Source: Inia geoffrensis (Eukaryota; Chordata; Mammalia; Artiodactyla; Iniidae). From it: a DNA stretch of 64,000 nt. How positions within the stretch are numbered: position 1 is the stretch's first letter; the number at the start of each line of letters is the position of its first letter. Shown here in pieces: positions 33,758 to 46,645 of this stretch. The notes beneath the pieces are model-generated. The model ran no database searches. It worked only from the letters and a program-made list of their open reading frames with translations, and was not told where the DNA came from. The stretch covers positions 16,867,501 through 16,931,500 of the forward strand of contig CM070910.1 of NCBI GenBank assembly GCA_036417435.1, read 5' to 3'. Both the position numbers and the translations under genes were made by a program.

Positions 33758-34818
33758 CAGCCCCTTTCCAGGTCAGGGGACATTCTCTGGGTCCCTGTCC
33801 CGATCTCAGTAGAGTATTTGAGAGTGTAGACGCCTCTGCAGCAGCCAGAGAATGTGGCAAGCCTGGATCCCCATGTATCAGTGGATGACCTAGGGCGGGT
33901 GACGACCTCTCAAAAGACTGGAAACCAGAAGGTAGTCAAGCATAGATATGACGTGTACAGGCCCTGCTCCCACCACGCAGATCAGATTCCAGCCCTGTCC
34001 CTTTCTGGCCATGAGACTTTGAGAATCAAATGAGAAAAATGAATTAATATATTAGGTGTTACTGTTTTCTGGTTTTTACTCCAACGCCTACCAAATTGAT
34101 TCTCTGCTTGGCTCATTTGGATTGTTAATGCTATTGGACAAGGTGGCTGGCTTTTATTTTGTTTTCCTCTGCAGGGTGCCGCGCCTTAACTCTCTGTTTT
34201 TCATCAAATGCTGCTTCTGTCCCCAGCCCAGTTTCTGGGTCTTTGAATTCCAGCCAAGTTTCAGCAAGCCAATGCTGCTTATTTCCAAAGGGAGAGCAAC
34301 TCCTTTGTAGCTAAAACACCAATGGCAATATCGCTTCACTGAACCTGCAGGGTTAGGATAATAATTATTCAAATACCATTAGAGAAAGATAAATAGCATT
34401 CTCTATGTGGAAGTTGAGGCAAAATGAAAGTGAAACTAACTTTATTTAAACAAGTAGGAGGTTCTAGGTGGTTATCAATAGGCAATTACTTGGCTGGTCC
34501 CATAGATGATGCATATTGAACAGGCTCCTGAATCTAAGAAATACAGGGAGAAAAAGGATGCTTTCTTGGACTCTGGTGCCAGTGCCACACAGCTGGGTAT
34601 CAGGCAATAGGAACAATTCTGCATCTACTTTCTCACAGCCTAGTAACTGGGCAGAACTTTATAGCCAGTGGCAGTAAAAATGTGGCAACTATACATTTGA
34701 AGGCCAGAAATTGAATCACCAAAACAACCCAGGGTAAAAAACAGAGACAGAAAGATAGTAGAAATTCACCTAATAACTGAAAAAATAAGATAAAGAAGAT
34801 TTTTTAAAAACACAGAGG
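33758..34818. other. Unassigned DNA
   Basis: No gene or repeat recognised. Overlapping frames on opposite strands around 34056-34372 have no domain. Confidence 0.4.
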
Positions 34819-35035
34819 AGTGGGGCTTCCCTGGTGGCGCAGTGGTTGAGAGTCCGCCTGCCGATGCAGGGGACACGGGTTCGTGCCCCGGTCCGGGAAG
34901 ATCCCACATGCCGCGGAGCGGCTGGGCCTGTGAGCCATGGCTGCTGAGCCTGCGTGTCCGGAGCCTGTGCTCCGCAATGGGAGAGGCCACAGCAGTGAGA
35001 GGCCCACGTACTGCAAAAAAAAAACCAAAAAAAAA
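34819..35035 (+). mobile_element. CHR SINE, short form
   Basis: Near-consensus copy. Duplication aaaacacagagg / aaaaccacagagg at 34807 and 35036. Confidence 0.96.
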
Positions 35036-35048
35036 AAAACCACAGAGG

Positions 35049-35750
35049 TTTGGGAAAAGTGCAAACTTCTGGTCAAAAAGAATTAAAAAATGAATAAAGG
35101 CTTGGGGAAGAGAGCATTATGCATAAAGAGTTTCCAAGGCTTCAGGAAATGAATGGGATGTACTTTATCCAGAAATTGCACAATTGTTCTTTGGAATTAG
35201 TACAAGATTAAATTAGAGATGTAACGATAAGGGAACATCCAAGACAGAGTAACAAATTTCTCTGTATCGGAAATAACTACTTGCTTTGTTAAGAAAAGAA
35301 AAGAACAAAGAAAGAAAAGAAGAAAACCACAAGTATTCAAAAAAGACGTTTCATTAAAAAAAGTATACACTTAAAGCACTAAAAACTATTCCAATATTCA
35401 CTGGCATCCAATTAATTAAAATCCTAAGAGGAGAAGACGTGAGATCAGCATGCCTAATTCTGAAGAAATCACATTTATTTACTAAATGATTGTATCAGTG
35501 GGGTTTATAAACAGCAAGTCAGTAAAGTTATTATTTTAATTATGAGTTACAATGGTAGGAGATGCTGCTTTTTAACGAAAAGTTAGGTTAACAGAGTAAA
35601 AGCGTTGACCTACAGTCTCCAAAACACTGAGTGTCAGAGTATCTGTTCATGTCAGAAGAATTTTTAACACCTAAATAATTTATTTAGGAGGAAACTTCTT
35701 GTTGAATAATCACATTTCATCAGCCTAATCCCAAAACTTCTCCCTGCATA
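35049..35750. other. Unassigned DNA with a GA-rich tract
   Basis: A purine-rich (GAAA)n-like tract lies at 35290-35326. Otherwise nothing recognised. Confidence 0.4.
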
Positions 35751-35962
35751 GTGGTTCAGAGTACAGATCCTGATACCAGGCTGCCTGGACCCAAGTCCTG
35801 GCTCTGTCCCTTGTTTGCTGGGTGACCTCAGGCAAATTACTTATTCTCTGTTCCTGTCCCTTCATCTATAACCTGAAGGTATTAATGTTACCTACACTAG
35901 ATGTTGGCTGTGAAGATTAAAAGAGTTAAAATAGGTAAATCCCTTAAAACAGTGAACTAGGT
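35751..35962 (+). mobile_element. MIR SINE
   Basis: Sense MIR: ggttcagagtacagatcctg, ctgcctggacccaagtcctg, tgggtgacctcaggcaaatt, cttcatctataacctgaagg. Confidence 0.88.
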
Positions 35963-38573
35963 AGCTGATGAGAGTGTATCATGGATTTAACAATTGAAGA
36001 AACAACTCCCCCTCTACCCACCCCTTCCAGCCAGAGTCCGTGGGTGGTACCTCAGGGGTCCAGACGACACCCTCCGTGCCCTGGCAGAGTATGCAGACTT
36101 AACTGGGTGACAGATGTGCCAGGAAGTGCTCCTGAAGAAGTCAAAAGAACCTGAAAGCAAGGCTGGGAGGTGGACCCTCTCAAGCTGGTCTGCTTCTAAA
36201 TAGAGGCGGGACTCAGAGGGACTGTAGCAGTATGGGAACCAGGATGGGAGCAAGACAGCAGGGCAAGTGACTCCTGGGCCTAGAGAGCGCTGACAACCCT
36301 GGGAGGCGCTCCACTGCAGCCATTTGGGTAGCAGATGCGACAAGGACACACTTCTGCACCTCATGAACTAGAGGGTTGAGCTGCCCGTCAACCAAAGGCC
36401 AACAGGCTCAGCAAAGACTGCTGAATGGCCCTTGGACCAGAGGATCCTTGCTTAAGTGCACCATCTTCTGGAAACTTCCCCAACACCCAGATGTTACCAG
36501 GAGACAGAATGAAGGAGAGATGAGCAAGTCTCTGAGAGCCTGAACATTTGCCTCTAGAGAGACTGGGGTAAGTTTTAAATTGGAATTAGGTTCTTTTAAA
36601 ATGCCAAAATCAAGTGTTTTCAACTGTCAACAGAAATAGAGGCTTAGGGGAAAGCTGAGAACAGTCACTAAAAAAAAAAAAAAAAAAAAAAAAAGGAAAG
36701 AAAAACTGGCACTGTAGCACTTCTCATAGTGCCTGTTATCACTAAGATGATCATCGTTTTGTTTGACTTGACTCCAGTCCCAATGTTATCAATAGCATCC
36801 TTTTCACTCTCAACAGGGTTCCAATTTGGATTTGCAAGGGCACCCTAGTCATAACCCACTCGAGAATTGTTATACAGGTCTACTAAATAACAAATAACCC
36901 TAAATATCAAAGTGGAGCTGAGCCATTGAGAAATGGGGTACAGATGAGAGGTGAATTCTCAGAAGCAAGAGAAATGTTGAAAACAAAAAGTTGTGGTAAC
37001 TCCTGGTGAGGTGCTAGAGAAGAGCGTCACCTAGCACAGAGCCTAAGGTGAGTTCAAAAAGCTAGACTAAATACTTAAAGATAAGAATTCTATGAGTAAT
37101 TTGTTTTGACTGTGCTCCAGGATGCAAAGACTTACTCATGAGGTGAATATGACAGAGTGATGCTCGTGGCCAAAACTAGAGCCGCTGAAAGCCAACCTGG
37201 GGCCAGTTAGGGGCCAATCAAGTAGGTGACTCACCTGGCCCTCACTGCTTCTGCCCAGGGAGGGACACAAGCAAGTCCCTCGAAACTAGGAGAACCAGAA
37301 AGAGGAGCCTGTGTTAGGTGTGAGAAGAGGATGGGAGTCCTGGGATGGAAATTTTTAACTGGCCAACAGTGACTGAAAGAGCATTTGGCTTTGACTGGTT
37401 CACGTGTTGCTCCAGAGCGTGCGGACGGCTCCAGCCACAATACTGAAAAGTCATCAATATTGACAAGTCATCAATATTGCAGGAGCAGCAGTCTTCGAGA
37501 GGGTCCAGGAATCTGCACTTGGTGATTCTGACAGGACATTTGGTCTCGTGCCCATCCTTGGAGGAACACTGAATGTTGCTGGAATTGAGTTTCGAAATCA
37601 AAAGTTAAATATCAAGGCTGGAGAGTCTCCTTTGAGTGGGGGGGAAAAATCCAGCAGTCGTGTTAACATAGGCAATCTTTGTCAGCAAGGTCAGGTTAAA
37701 CCAAAACACCTTAGTTTTTAATGATTGCCAACAAATTTTTTCCACCTCCATTTTATATCCTTCATTCATTATCTTACTCATTACATTTATATTGCATTGT
37801 TATGTTTCTCACATTTTATCTAATTATAAACCATATCTTAAGTGATAACTATTGAGGTATATTTGGCTCTTCCTGTTTATTATTTTTTTTTAATCCTTTT
37901 CCAAGAAGTGAGATGAACTTTGGGATTTTCCTTCTCAGAGAAGTTCATGTTTCAAAGTCAAGTGAACGTTGCCTGAAGATAACCTCCCTTTCTGGCTTTT
38001 GTTTTTGAAAATTAAAAAAAAAAACAAAATTAAGAGATTTTGACAGAGGAAAGTGAGACAGGTATCCACTTTGGGAGTGAGGGAGAAGATAAGGGACAAG
38101 AGAGGGTGGTTAATACAAGAAGGGAACAGTAGTTAAATTTTAACTCTTAGTGACTGAGGAAGGGAACAGAACCTCACAGTACCATGAGTGAGCAGTCCCT
38201 AGGCACTGAGTACCCTTCCCAAGGGTGGCACTAAAACTGGAGCAATTTCCAAGGCCTATAAAGTCATAGACAACTGTAATATCAAGCACTTACAGGCCAC
38301 AGAGCAGTGGAGTTTCCCAAATGCTCTGCTTTGCTGTAAGATCTCAGAAGCCCTCAAAAGGTCCTGGCTCGCAGGAGGAGAAGATGGAACACAGAGAGTC
38401 GAGTCCCAATAATGATTACTATTAACTTTCCTCTCAGAGTTAGATTTAATTTTATTTTTGAAAAAACAAAGTGAATGATATATTTCATGTCTTAACACTT
38501 GGTATGGGAAGGTAGACATCTATCATGAAAAAAGAAAATTCACCAGGAATGGTACAGATAATTGAACTTCATA
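35963..38573. other. Unassigned DNA, repeat-poor
   Basis: 2.6 kb without a recognised interspersed repeat. It contains a poly(A) tract (36671-36694) and a small 17-bp tandem duplication (unit aagtcatcaatattgac, 37448-37480). Minus-strand frames of 116 codons (36014-36364) and 95 codons (37314-37601) show no domain. Confidence 0.45.
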
Positions 38574-38584
38574 AAAAAGTCCCA

Positions 38585-38911
38585 GGGACTTCCCTGGTGG
38601 TGCAGTAGTTAAGAATCCGCCTGCCAATGCAGGGGACATGGGTTCGAGCCCTGGTCCAGGAGGATCCCACATGCTGCAGGGCAACTAAGCCCGTGCGCCA
38701 CAACTACTGAGCCTGCGCTCTAGAGCCCGTGAGGCCCAACTACTGAGCCCACGTGCCACAACTACTGAAGCCCAAGCACCTAGAGCCCATGCTCCGCAAC
38801 AAGAAAAGCCACCAAAATGAGAAGCCCGTGCACCACAATGAAGAGTATCCCCTGCTTGCCGCAACTAGAGAAAGTCGGCGTGCAGCAATGAAGACCCAAC
38901 ACAGCCAACAA

Positions 38912-38940
<29 letters not shown>
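38585..38940 (+). mobile_element. CHR SINE, long form with duplicated middle
   Basis: Head ggacttccctggtggtgcag, repeated ccacaactactgagcc-like units in the middle, tail gaagacccaacacagcc and a (TAAA)n run. Flanked by aaaaagtccca / aaaacagtccca. Confidence 0.95.
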
Positions 38941-38942
<2 letters not shown>

Positions 38943-39181
38943 AACAGTCCCAAATCTATTAACTTTTTAAATTCAGCTCTTTGATTCTCAGAGTTCCAAA
39001 CAACTCCTGAAATTAATGAATTCAAGTTTTAGTTCTTATCATTCTATTCTCCTTCTAGAGCCATGTGTTTAGAAAGAAGGGAAGTCAAGAGTGAAACAGA
39101 CTAGCAATAGAACAAGACAGTTGGCAGACTGGAAAACCAACGTCTAAATTATTGAGAGGAGGCTAATATTAAGATGTATTG

Positions 39182-40081
39182 GGGAGGAGAGGAACCAAGA
39201 TGGCGGAGTAGAAGGTCATGCTCTCACTCCCTCATGCGAGAACACCAGAATCACAACTAGCTGCTGGACAATCATTGACAGGAAGACACTGGAACTCACC
39301 AAAAAAGATACCCCCACATCCAAAGACGGAGGAGAATCCACAATGAGACGGCAGGAGGGGCGCAATCACAGTAAAATCAAATCCCATAACTGCTGGATGG
39401 GTGACTCACAGACTGGAGAACACTTATACCACAGAAGTCCACCCACTGGAGTGAATGTTCTGAGCCCCACGTCAGGATTCCCAACCGGGGGTCCGGCAAT
39501 GGGAGGAGGAAATCCTAAAGAATCAAACTTTGAAGCCTAGAGGGAATTGATTGCAGGACTTCGACAGGACTGGGGGGAAACAGAGACTCCACTCGTGGAG
39601 GGCACACACACAGTAGTGTGTGCATCGGGACCCAGGGGAAGGAGCAGTGACCCCACAGGAGACTGAACCACACCTACCTGCTAGTGTTGGAGGGTGTCCT
39701 GCAGAGGCAAGGTGTGGCTGTGGCTCACTGTGGGGACAAGGACATTGGCAGCAGAAGTTCTGGGAAGTACTCCTTGGTGTGAGCCCTCCCAGAGTCTGTC
39801 ATTAGCCCCACGAAAGAGCTCAGGTAGGCTCCAGCATTGGGTTGCCTCAGGCAAAACAACCAACAGGGAGAGGACCCAGCCCCACTCCAAAACAGTCAAG
39901 CGGATTAAAGTTGTACTGAGCTCTGCTCACCAGAGCAACAGTCAGCTCTACCCACCACCAGTCCCTCCCATCAGGAAGCTTACACAAGCCTCATCGACCA
40001 GAGGGCAGACAGCAGAAGCAAGAAGAACTACAGTCCTGCAGCCTGTGGAACAAACACCACATTCACAGAAAGACAGACAAG
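39182..40081 (+). promoter_or_regulatory. L1 5' UTR / internal promoter
   Basis: Begins gggaggagaggaaccaagat followed by ggcgg; the caagatggcgg core (about 39197-39207) is the YY1-type site that positions initiation in many mammalian L1s. About 900 bp before the ORF1 start. Open frames at 39343-39540 and 39694-40125 within it have no known role. Confidence 0.8.
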
Positions 40082-40984
40082 ATGAAAAGGCAGAGGGCTA
40101 TGTAGCAGATGAAGGAACAAGATAAAACCCCAGAAAAACAACTAAATGCAGTGGAGACAGGTAACCTTCCAGAAAAAGAATTCAGAGTAATGACAGTGAA
40201 GATGATCCAGGACCTCAGAAAAACAATGGAGGCAAAGATCGAGAAGATGCAGGAAATGTTTAATGAAGGCCTAGAAGAATTAAAGAACAAACAAACACGG
40301 ATGAACAATACAATAACTGAAATGAAAACTACACTAGAAGGAATCAATAGCAGAATAACTGAGGCAGAAGAACAGAAAGGTGACCTGGAAGACAGAATGG
40401 TGGAATTCACTGCCAGAGAACAGAATAAAGAAAAAAGAATGAAAAGAAATGAAGACAGCCTAACAGACCTCTGGGACAACATTCAAAACAACATTCGTAT
40501 TATAGGGGTCCCAGAAGGAGAAGAGAGAGGGAAAGGACCAGAGAAAATATATGAAGAGATTACAGTCGAAAACCTCCCTAACATGGGAAAGGAAATAGCC
40601 ACCCAAGTCCAGGAAGCACAGCGAGTCCCATACAGGATGAACCCAAGGAGAAACACGCTGAGACACGTACTAATCAAACTGACAAAATTTAAAGACAAAG
40701 AAAAATTACTAAAAGCAGCAAGGGTAAAATGACAAATAACATACAAGGGAATCCCCATAAGGTTAACAGCTGATTTCTCAGCAGAAACTCTACAAGCTAG
40801 AAGGGAGTGGCATGACATACTTAAAGTGATGAAAGAGAGGAGACTACAACCAAGATTACTCTACCGGCCAAGGATCTCATTCAGATTCGATGGAGAAATC
40901 AGAAGCTTTACAGACAAGTAAAGGCTAAGAGAATTCGGCAGCACCAAAACAGCTCTACAAAATATGCTAAAGGAATTTCTCTAA
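40082..40984 (+). pseudogene. L1 ORF1 (RNA-binding chaperone protein), decayed
   Basis: ORF1p normally trimerises through a coiled coil and coats L1 RNA. The frame opens at ATG 40082 and ends at TAA 40982-40984 (300 codons). It has three premature stops in frame: TAG at 40103, TGA at 40730 and TAA at 40919. The open part 40109-40732 keeps a heptad-rich coiled coil (FRVMTVKMIQDLRKTMEAKI, then further E/K-rich heptads), and the RRM-like segment with NIRIIGVPEGEE. The remainder of the C-terminal domain lies past the second stop. TAG and TGA are one step from glutamine and arginine codons. Non-functional. Confidence 0.92.
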
Positions 40985-41042
40985 GTGGGAAACACAAGGG
41001 AAGAAAAGGATCTACAAAAACAAACCCAAAACAATTAAGAAA

Positions 41043-44000
41043 ATGGTCATAGGAATATACATATCAATAATTACCTTAAACGTGAATGGATTAAATGCTC
41101 CAACCAAAAGACACAGGCTTGCTGAATGGATACAAAAACAAGATCCAAACATATGCTGTCGAGAAGAGACCCAATTCAGACCTAGGGACACATACAGACT
41201 GAAAGTTAGGGGATGGAAAAAGATATTCCATGCAAATGGAAATCAAAAGAAAGCTGGAGGAGCTATACTCATAACAGATAAAATAGACTTTAAAATAAAG
41301 AATGTTACAAGAGACAAGGAAGGACACTACATAATGATCAAGGGATCAATCCAAGAAGAAGAAATAACAATTATAAATATATATGCACCCAACATAGGAG
41401 CACCTCAATACATAAGGGAACTGCTAACAGCTATAAAAGAGGAAATCGACAGTAACACAATAACCATGGGGGACTTTAACACCTCATTTAGACCAAAGGA
41501 AAGATCATCCAAAATGAAAATAAATAAGGAAACACAAGCTTTAAATGACACAACAGAGCAGATAGATTTAATTGATATTTATAGGACATTCCATCCAAAA
41601 ACAGCAGATTACACTTTCTTCTCAAGTGCACACTGAACATTCTCCAGGTTAGATCACATCTTGGGCCACAAATCAAGCCTCAGTAAATTTAAGAAAATTG
41701 AACTCATATCAACCACCTTTTCTGTCCACAACGCTTTGAGATTAGAAATGAATTACAGGGAAAAAAACGTAAAAAACACAAACACATGGAGGATAAACAA
41801 TATGTTACTAAATAACCAAGACATCACTGAAGAAATCAAAAATGCCTAGAGACAAATGACAATGAAAACACGATGATCCAAAACCTATGGGATGCAGCAA
41901 ACAGCAGTTCTAAGAGGGAAAGTTATAGCTATACAAGCCTACCTCAAGAAACAAGAAACATCTCAAGTAAACAATCTAACCTTACACCTAAAGGAACTAG
42001 AGAAAGAAGAACAAACAAAACCCATTGTTAGTAGAAGGAAAGAAATAATAAAGATCAGAGAAGAAATAAATGAAATAGAAACAAAGAAAACAACAGCAAA
42101 ATCAAGAAAACTAAAACCTGGTTCTTTGAGAAGATAAACAAAATTGATAAACCATTAGCCAGACTCATCAAGAAAAAGAGGGAGAGGAGTCATATCAATA
42201 AAATTAGAAATGAAAAAGGAGAAGTTACAACAGACACCGCAGAAATACAAAGCATCCTAAGAGGCTACTACAAGCAACTCTATGCCAATAAAATGTTCAA
42301 CCTAGAAGAAATGGACAAATTCTTAGAAGGTATAACCTTCCAAGACTGAACCAGGAAGAAACAGAAAATATCAACAGACCAATCACAAGTCATGAAATTG
42401 AAACTGTGATTAAAAATCTTCCAAGAAACAAAAGTCTAGGACCAGATGGCTTCACAGGTGAATTCTATCAAACATTTTGAGAAGAGCTAACACCCATCCT
42501 CTCAAACTCTTCCAAAAAATTGCAGAGGAAGGAACACTCCCAAACTCATTCTATGAGGCCACCATCACCCTGATACGAAAACCAGACAAAGATATTACAA
42601 AAACAGAAAATTACAGACCAATATCACTGATGAATACAGATGCAAAAATCTTCAACAAAATACTAGCAAAAAGAATCTAACAACACATTAAAAGGACCAT
42701 ACACCATGATCAAATGGGATTTATCCCAGGGATGCAAGGATGCTTCAATATACGCAAATCAATCAATGTGATGCACCATATTAATAAAGTGTAGAATAAA
42801 AACCATATGATCATCTCAGTAGATGCAGAGAAAGCTTTTGACAAAATTCAACACCCATTTATGATAAAAACTCTCCAGAAAGTGGGCATAGAGGGAAACT
42901 ACCTCAATATAATAAAGGCCATATATGACAAACCCACAGCAAACATCATTTTCAATGGTGAAAAACTGAAAGCATTTCCTCTAAGATCAAGAATGAGACA
43001 AGGATGTCCACTCTCACCACTACTATTCAACATAGTTTTGGAAGTCCTAGCCACGGCAATCAGAGAAGAAAAAGAAATAAAAGGGGGCTTCCCTGGTGGC
43101 GCAGTGGTTGAGAGTCCGCCTGCCAATGCAGGGGACACGGGTTCTTGCCCCAGTCCGGGAAGATCCCACATGCCGCAGGGCAGCTGGGCCCGTGAACCAT
43201 GGCCACTGAGCCTGTGCGTCCAGAGCCTGTGCTGCGCAACGGGAGAGGCCACAATAGTGAGAGGCCCATGTACCGCAAAAACAAAAACAAAAACAAAAGA
43301 AATAAAAGGAATACAAATTGGAAAGAAGTAAAACTGTCACTGTTTGCAGATGACATGATACTCTACATAGAGGATCCTAAAAATGCCACCAGAAAACTAC
43401 TAGAGCTAATCAATGAATTTGGTAAACTTGCAGGATACAAAATTAATGCACAGAAATCTCTTGCATTCCTATACACTAATGATGAAAAATCTGAAAGAGA
43501 AATTATGGAAACACTCCCATTTACCATTGCAACAAAAAGAATAAAATACCTAGGAATAAACCTACTTAGGCAAAACAAAGACCTGAATGCAGAAAACTAT
43601 AAGACACTGATGAAAGAAATTAAAGATGATACTACCAGATGGAGAGATATACCATGTTCTTGGATTGGAAGAATCAATATTGTGAAAATGACTATACTAC
43701 CCAAAGCAATCTACAGATTCAATGTAATCCCTATCAAATTACCAATGGCATTTATTACGGAACTAGAACAAATCATCTCAAAATTTGTATGGAGACACGA
43801 AAGACCCCGAATAGCCAAAGCAGTCTTGAGGGAAAAAAACAGAGCAGGAGGAATCAGACTCGCTGACTTCAGACTATATTACAAAGCTACAGCAAATCAA
43901 GACAATATGGTACTGGCACAAAAACAGAAACTCAGATCAGTGGAAGAAGATAGAAAGCCCAGAGATAAACCCACATACCTATGGTCAACTAATCTATGAC

Positions 44001-45087
44001 AAAGGAGACAAAGATATACGATGGAGAAAAGACAGTCTCTTCAATAAGTGGTGCTGGGAAAACTGCACAGCTACATGTAAAAGAATGAAATTAGCACACT
44101 CCCTAACACCATACACAAAAATAAACTCCAAATGGATTAGAGACCTAAATGGAAGACCGGACACTATAAATCTCTTAGATGAAAACATAGGAAGAATACT
44201 CTTTGACATAAATCACAGCAAGATCTTTTTTGATCCACCTCCTAGAGTAATGGAAACAAAAACAAAAATAAACAAATGGGACCTAATGAAACTTAAAAAC
44301 TTTTGCACAGCAAAAGAAACCATATACAAGATGAAAAAAACAACCCTCAGAGTGGGAGAAAATATTCGCAAACGAATCAACGGACAAAGGATTAATCTCC
44401 AAAATATATAAATATCTCATGCAGCTCAATATTAAAGAAACAAGCAACCCAATCCAAAAATGGGCAGAAGACCTAAATAGACACTTCTCCAAAGCAGACA
44501 TACAGATGGCTAAGAAGCACATGAAAAGCTGTTCTACATCACTAATTATTAGAGAAATGCAAATCAAAATTACAGTGAGGTATCACCTCACAGCAGTTAG
44601 AATGGGCATCATCAGGAAATCTACAAACAACAAATGCTGGAGAGGGTGTGGAGAAAAGGGGACCCTCTTGCAGGGTTGCTGGGAATGTAAATTGATACAG
44701 CCACTACGGAGAACAGTATGGAGTTTCCTTAAAAAACTAAAAATAGAATTACCATATGATCCAGCAATCCCACTACTGGGCATATACCCAGAGAAAACCA
44801 TAATTCAAAAAGACACATGCACCCCAATGTTCACTGCAGCCCCATTTACAATAGCCAGGTCATGGAAACGTCCTAAATGTCCATCGACAGATGAATGGAT
44901 AAAGAAGCTGTGGCACATATATACAATAGAATATTACTCAGCCATAAAAAGGGACGAAATTGAGTCATTTGTTAAGACGTGGATGGATCTAGAGACTGTC
45001 ATACAGAGTGAAGTCAGTCAGAAAAGAGAAGAACAAGTATCGTATATTAACGCACGTATGTGGAACCTAGAAAAATGGTACAGATGA
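41043..45087 (+). pseudogene. L1 ORF2 (endonuclease and reverse transcriptase), decayed
   Basis: Domains in order: an apurinic-type endonuclease (NVNGLNAP near codon 13, GDFN at codons 143-146), a linker, reverse transcriptase ([19 protein letters not shown] around 42610; [14 protein letters not shown] around 42820; the FADD active site at 43343-43354), and a C-terminal region ending EKWYR before TGA 45085-45087. Breaks: TGA at 41634-41636, TAG at 41847-41849, several frameshifts between 41.85 and 42.48 kb and again around 43.3 and 44.0-44.4 kb, and a CHR SINE at 43085. ORF1 and ORF2 are separated by 58 bp, normal for L1. Confidence 0.93.
43085..43295 (+). mobile_element. CHR SINE inside L1 ORF2
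   Basis: Inserted between the [20 protein letters not shown] region and the FADD motif. Duplication aaagaaataaaagg at 43071-43084 and 43296-43309. The inserted length plus duplication is 225 bp, a multiple of three, and one frame stays open through it (42807-43331). That is coincidence, not a gene fusion. Confidence 0.97.
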
Positions 45088-45278
45088 ACTAGTTGCATGG
45101 CAGAAGTTGAGACACAGATGTAGAGAACAAATGTATGGACACCAAGGGGGGAAAGCCACTGTGGGGGTGGGGATGATGGTGTGCTGAATTGGGCGGTTGG
45201 GATTGACATGTATACACTGACGTGTATAAAATTGATGACTAATAAGAACCTGCAGTATAAACAAACAAACAAACAAAC
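45088..45278 (+). mobile_element. L1 3' UTR and A-rich tail
   Basis: Typical 3' UTR of this L1 family (aagttgagacacagatgtag, a G-rich tract near 45145-45180, ttgacatgtatacactgacg, ttgatgactaataagaacct) followed by a patterned (aaac)n run at 45258-45278. No AATAAA is visible just before the run, a weak signal that could favour read-through. Confidence 0.85.
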
Positions 45279-45799
45279 GAATACTAAACTTTTTTGGGGT
45301 TATTTGTATGGAAATATCTTAACATAGATGTTTCAGACATTACATGAAATTTCTAAACAATTTTTTATGTTCTGGTATAATGTTATAAGTCATAATTCTA
45401 GTTATTACTTTAAAATGTATATCTCAGAAATAACTAAATTTCCTCGTCAACTGCATTATTATGAACTTTCATCAAATCTTTAACTGCGGTCATTTTTAAG
45501 TCTTTTGTCATTTACAGACAGTTCTGGGTGTACTCTGATGCTTTTGCAAAAATGTTCCTATAAAAGGGTTTCATCTTCAAGGAATTCATGGAAAAGACTC
45601 TGACAAGTACAGGTTTCTGGTAACTGACTATACTGCTGAACTGAATGAACAAGCATTTTCAGAACTCTAATGGAAAACTGATGAATTCATAAAAGTGCTA
45701 ACAAAAGATCAAGATGAAAAAAAATTAACTACATGGGACTGAGTGAACTGATGAGGATGATTATAATTTTTGTGACTTTCTGTCTGAACAAAAAAGTCC

Positions 45800-46010
45800 G
45801 GGGCTTCCCTGGTGGCGCAGTGGTTGAGAGTCCGCCTGCCGATGCAGGGGACACGGGTTCGTGCCCCAGTCCGGGAAGATCCCACATACCGCGGAGCGGC
45901 TAGGCCCGTGAGCCATGGCCGCCAAGCCTGTGTGTCCAGAGCCTTTGCTCCTCAACGGGAGAGGCCACAACAGTGAGAGGCCCGCACACCGCAAAAAAAA
46001 AAAAAAAAAA
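45800..46010 (+). mobile_element. CHR SINE, short form
   Basis: Near-consensus copy within the transduced flank. Flanked by aaaaagtcc and aaaaaatcc. Could have arrived after the L1 insertion or been carried along. Confidence 0.95.
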
Positions 46011-46192
46011 AAAAAATCCCACAAGGACTCAGAGGCAAAAAATATACAAATCAATTTTCACTGCAAAGTAAAGGAGCTGTTACATGGAGGATTACTGGAC
46101 TGAATGTCAATATTATGACATAGTATGAGTGTGTTTCATGTTTGGTAATTGCAATCATTGTTGCTTTTGTTGTGGTCATCCAAAAAAAAAAA

Positions 46193-46645
46193 AGACATGC
46201 ACACCAATGTTCACTGCAGCACTATTTACAATAGCCAGGTCACGGAAGCAACCTAAATGCCCATCGACAGTTGAATGTATAAAGAAGATGTGGCACATAT
46301 ATACAATGGAATATTACTCAGCCTAAAAAGGAACAAAATTGGGTCATTTGTTGAGATGTGGATGGATCTAGAGACTGTCATACAGAGTGAAGTAAGTCAG
46401 AAAGAGAAAAACAAATATCGTATATTAATGCATATATATGGAATCTAGAAAAATGGTACAGATGAACCGGTTTGCAGGGCAGAAATTGAGACACAGATGT
46501 AGAGAACAGACGTATGGACACCAATCGGGAAAAGCCGCGGGGGGGGCGGGGTGGAGGTGGTGTGATTAATTGGGCGATTGGAATTGACATGTATACACTG
46601 ATGTGTATGAAATTGATGACTAATAAGTACCTGCTCTATTAAAAA
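46193..46645 (+). mobile_element. L1 3' end fragment, sense
   Basis: ORF2 C-terminus ([29 protein letters not shown]) plus 3' UTR, ending ctgctctatt and A7. It lies inside the flank. tgtggtca (about 46170) and tgtgatca (about 46650) may be its decayed target duplication. Confidence 0.88.

Noticed and set aside
39694..40125. 143-codon frame just upstream of L1 ORF1
   Set aside because: It lies in the L1 5' UTR and runs into the start of ORF1 in another frame. No known L1 product matches it.
40063..40482. Minus-strand frame of 139 codons with long hydrophobic runs
   Set aside because: Shadow of the coiled-coil coding strand of L1 ORF1; lysine/glutamate-rich codons read backwards give Phe/Leu/Ser.
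45278..45300. End of the long L1 insertion directly after its 3' UTR tail
   Set aside because: I looked for the 5' flank aagatgtatt near 45260-45300 and did not find it; the match lies at 46956 instead.
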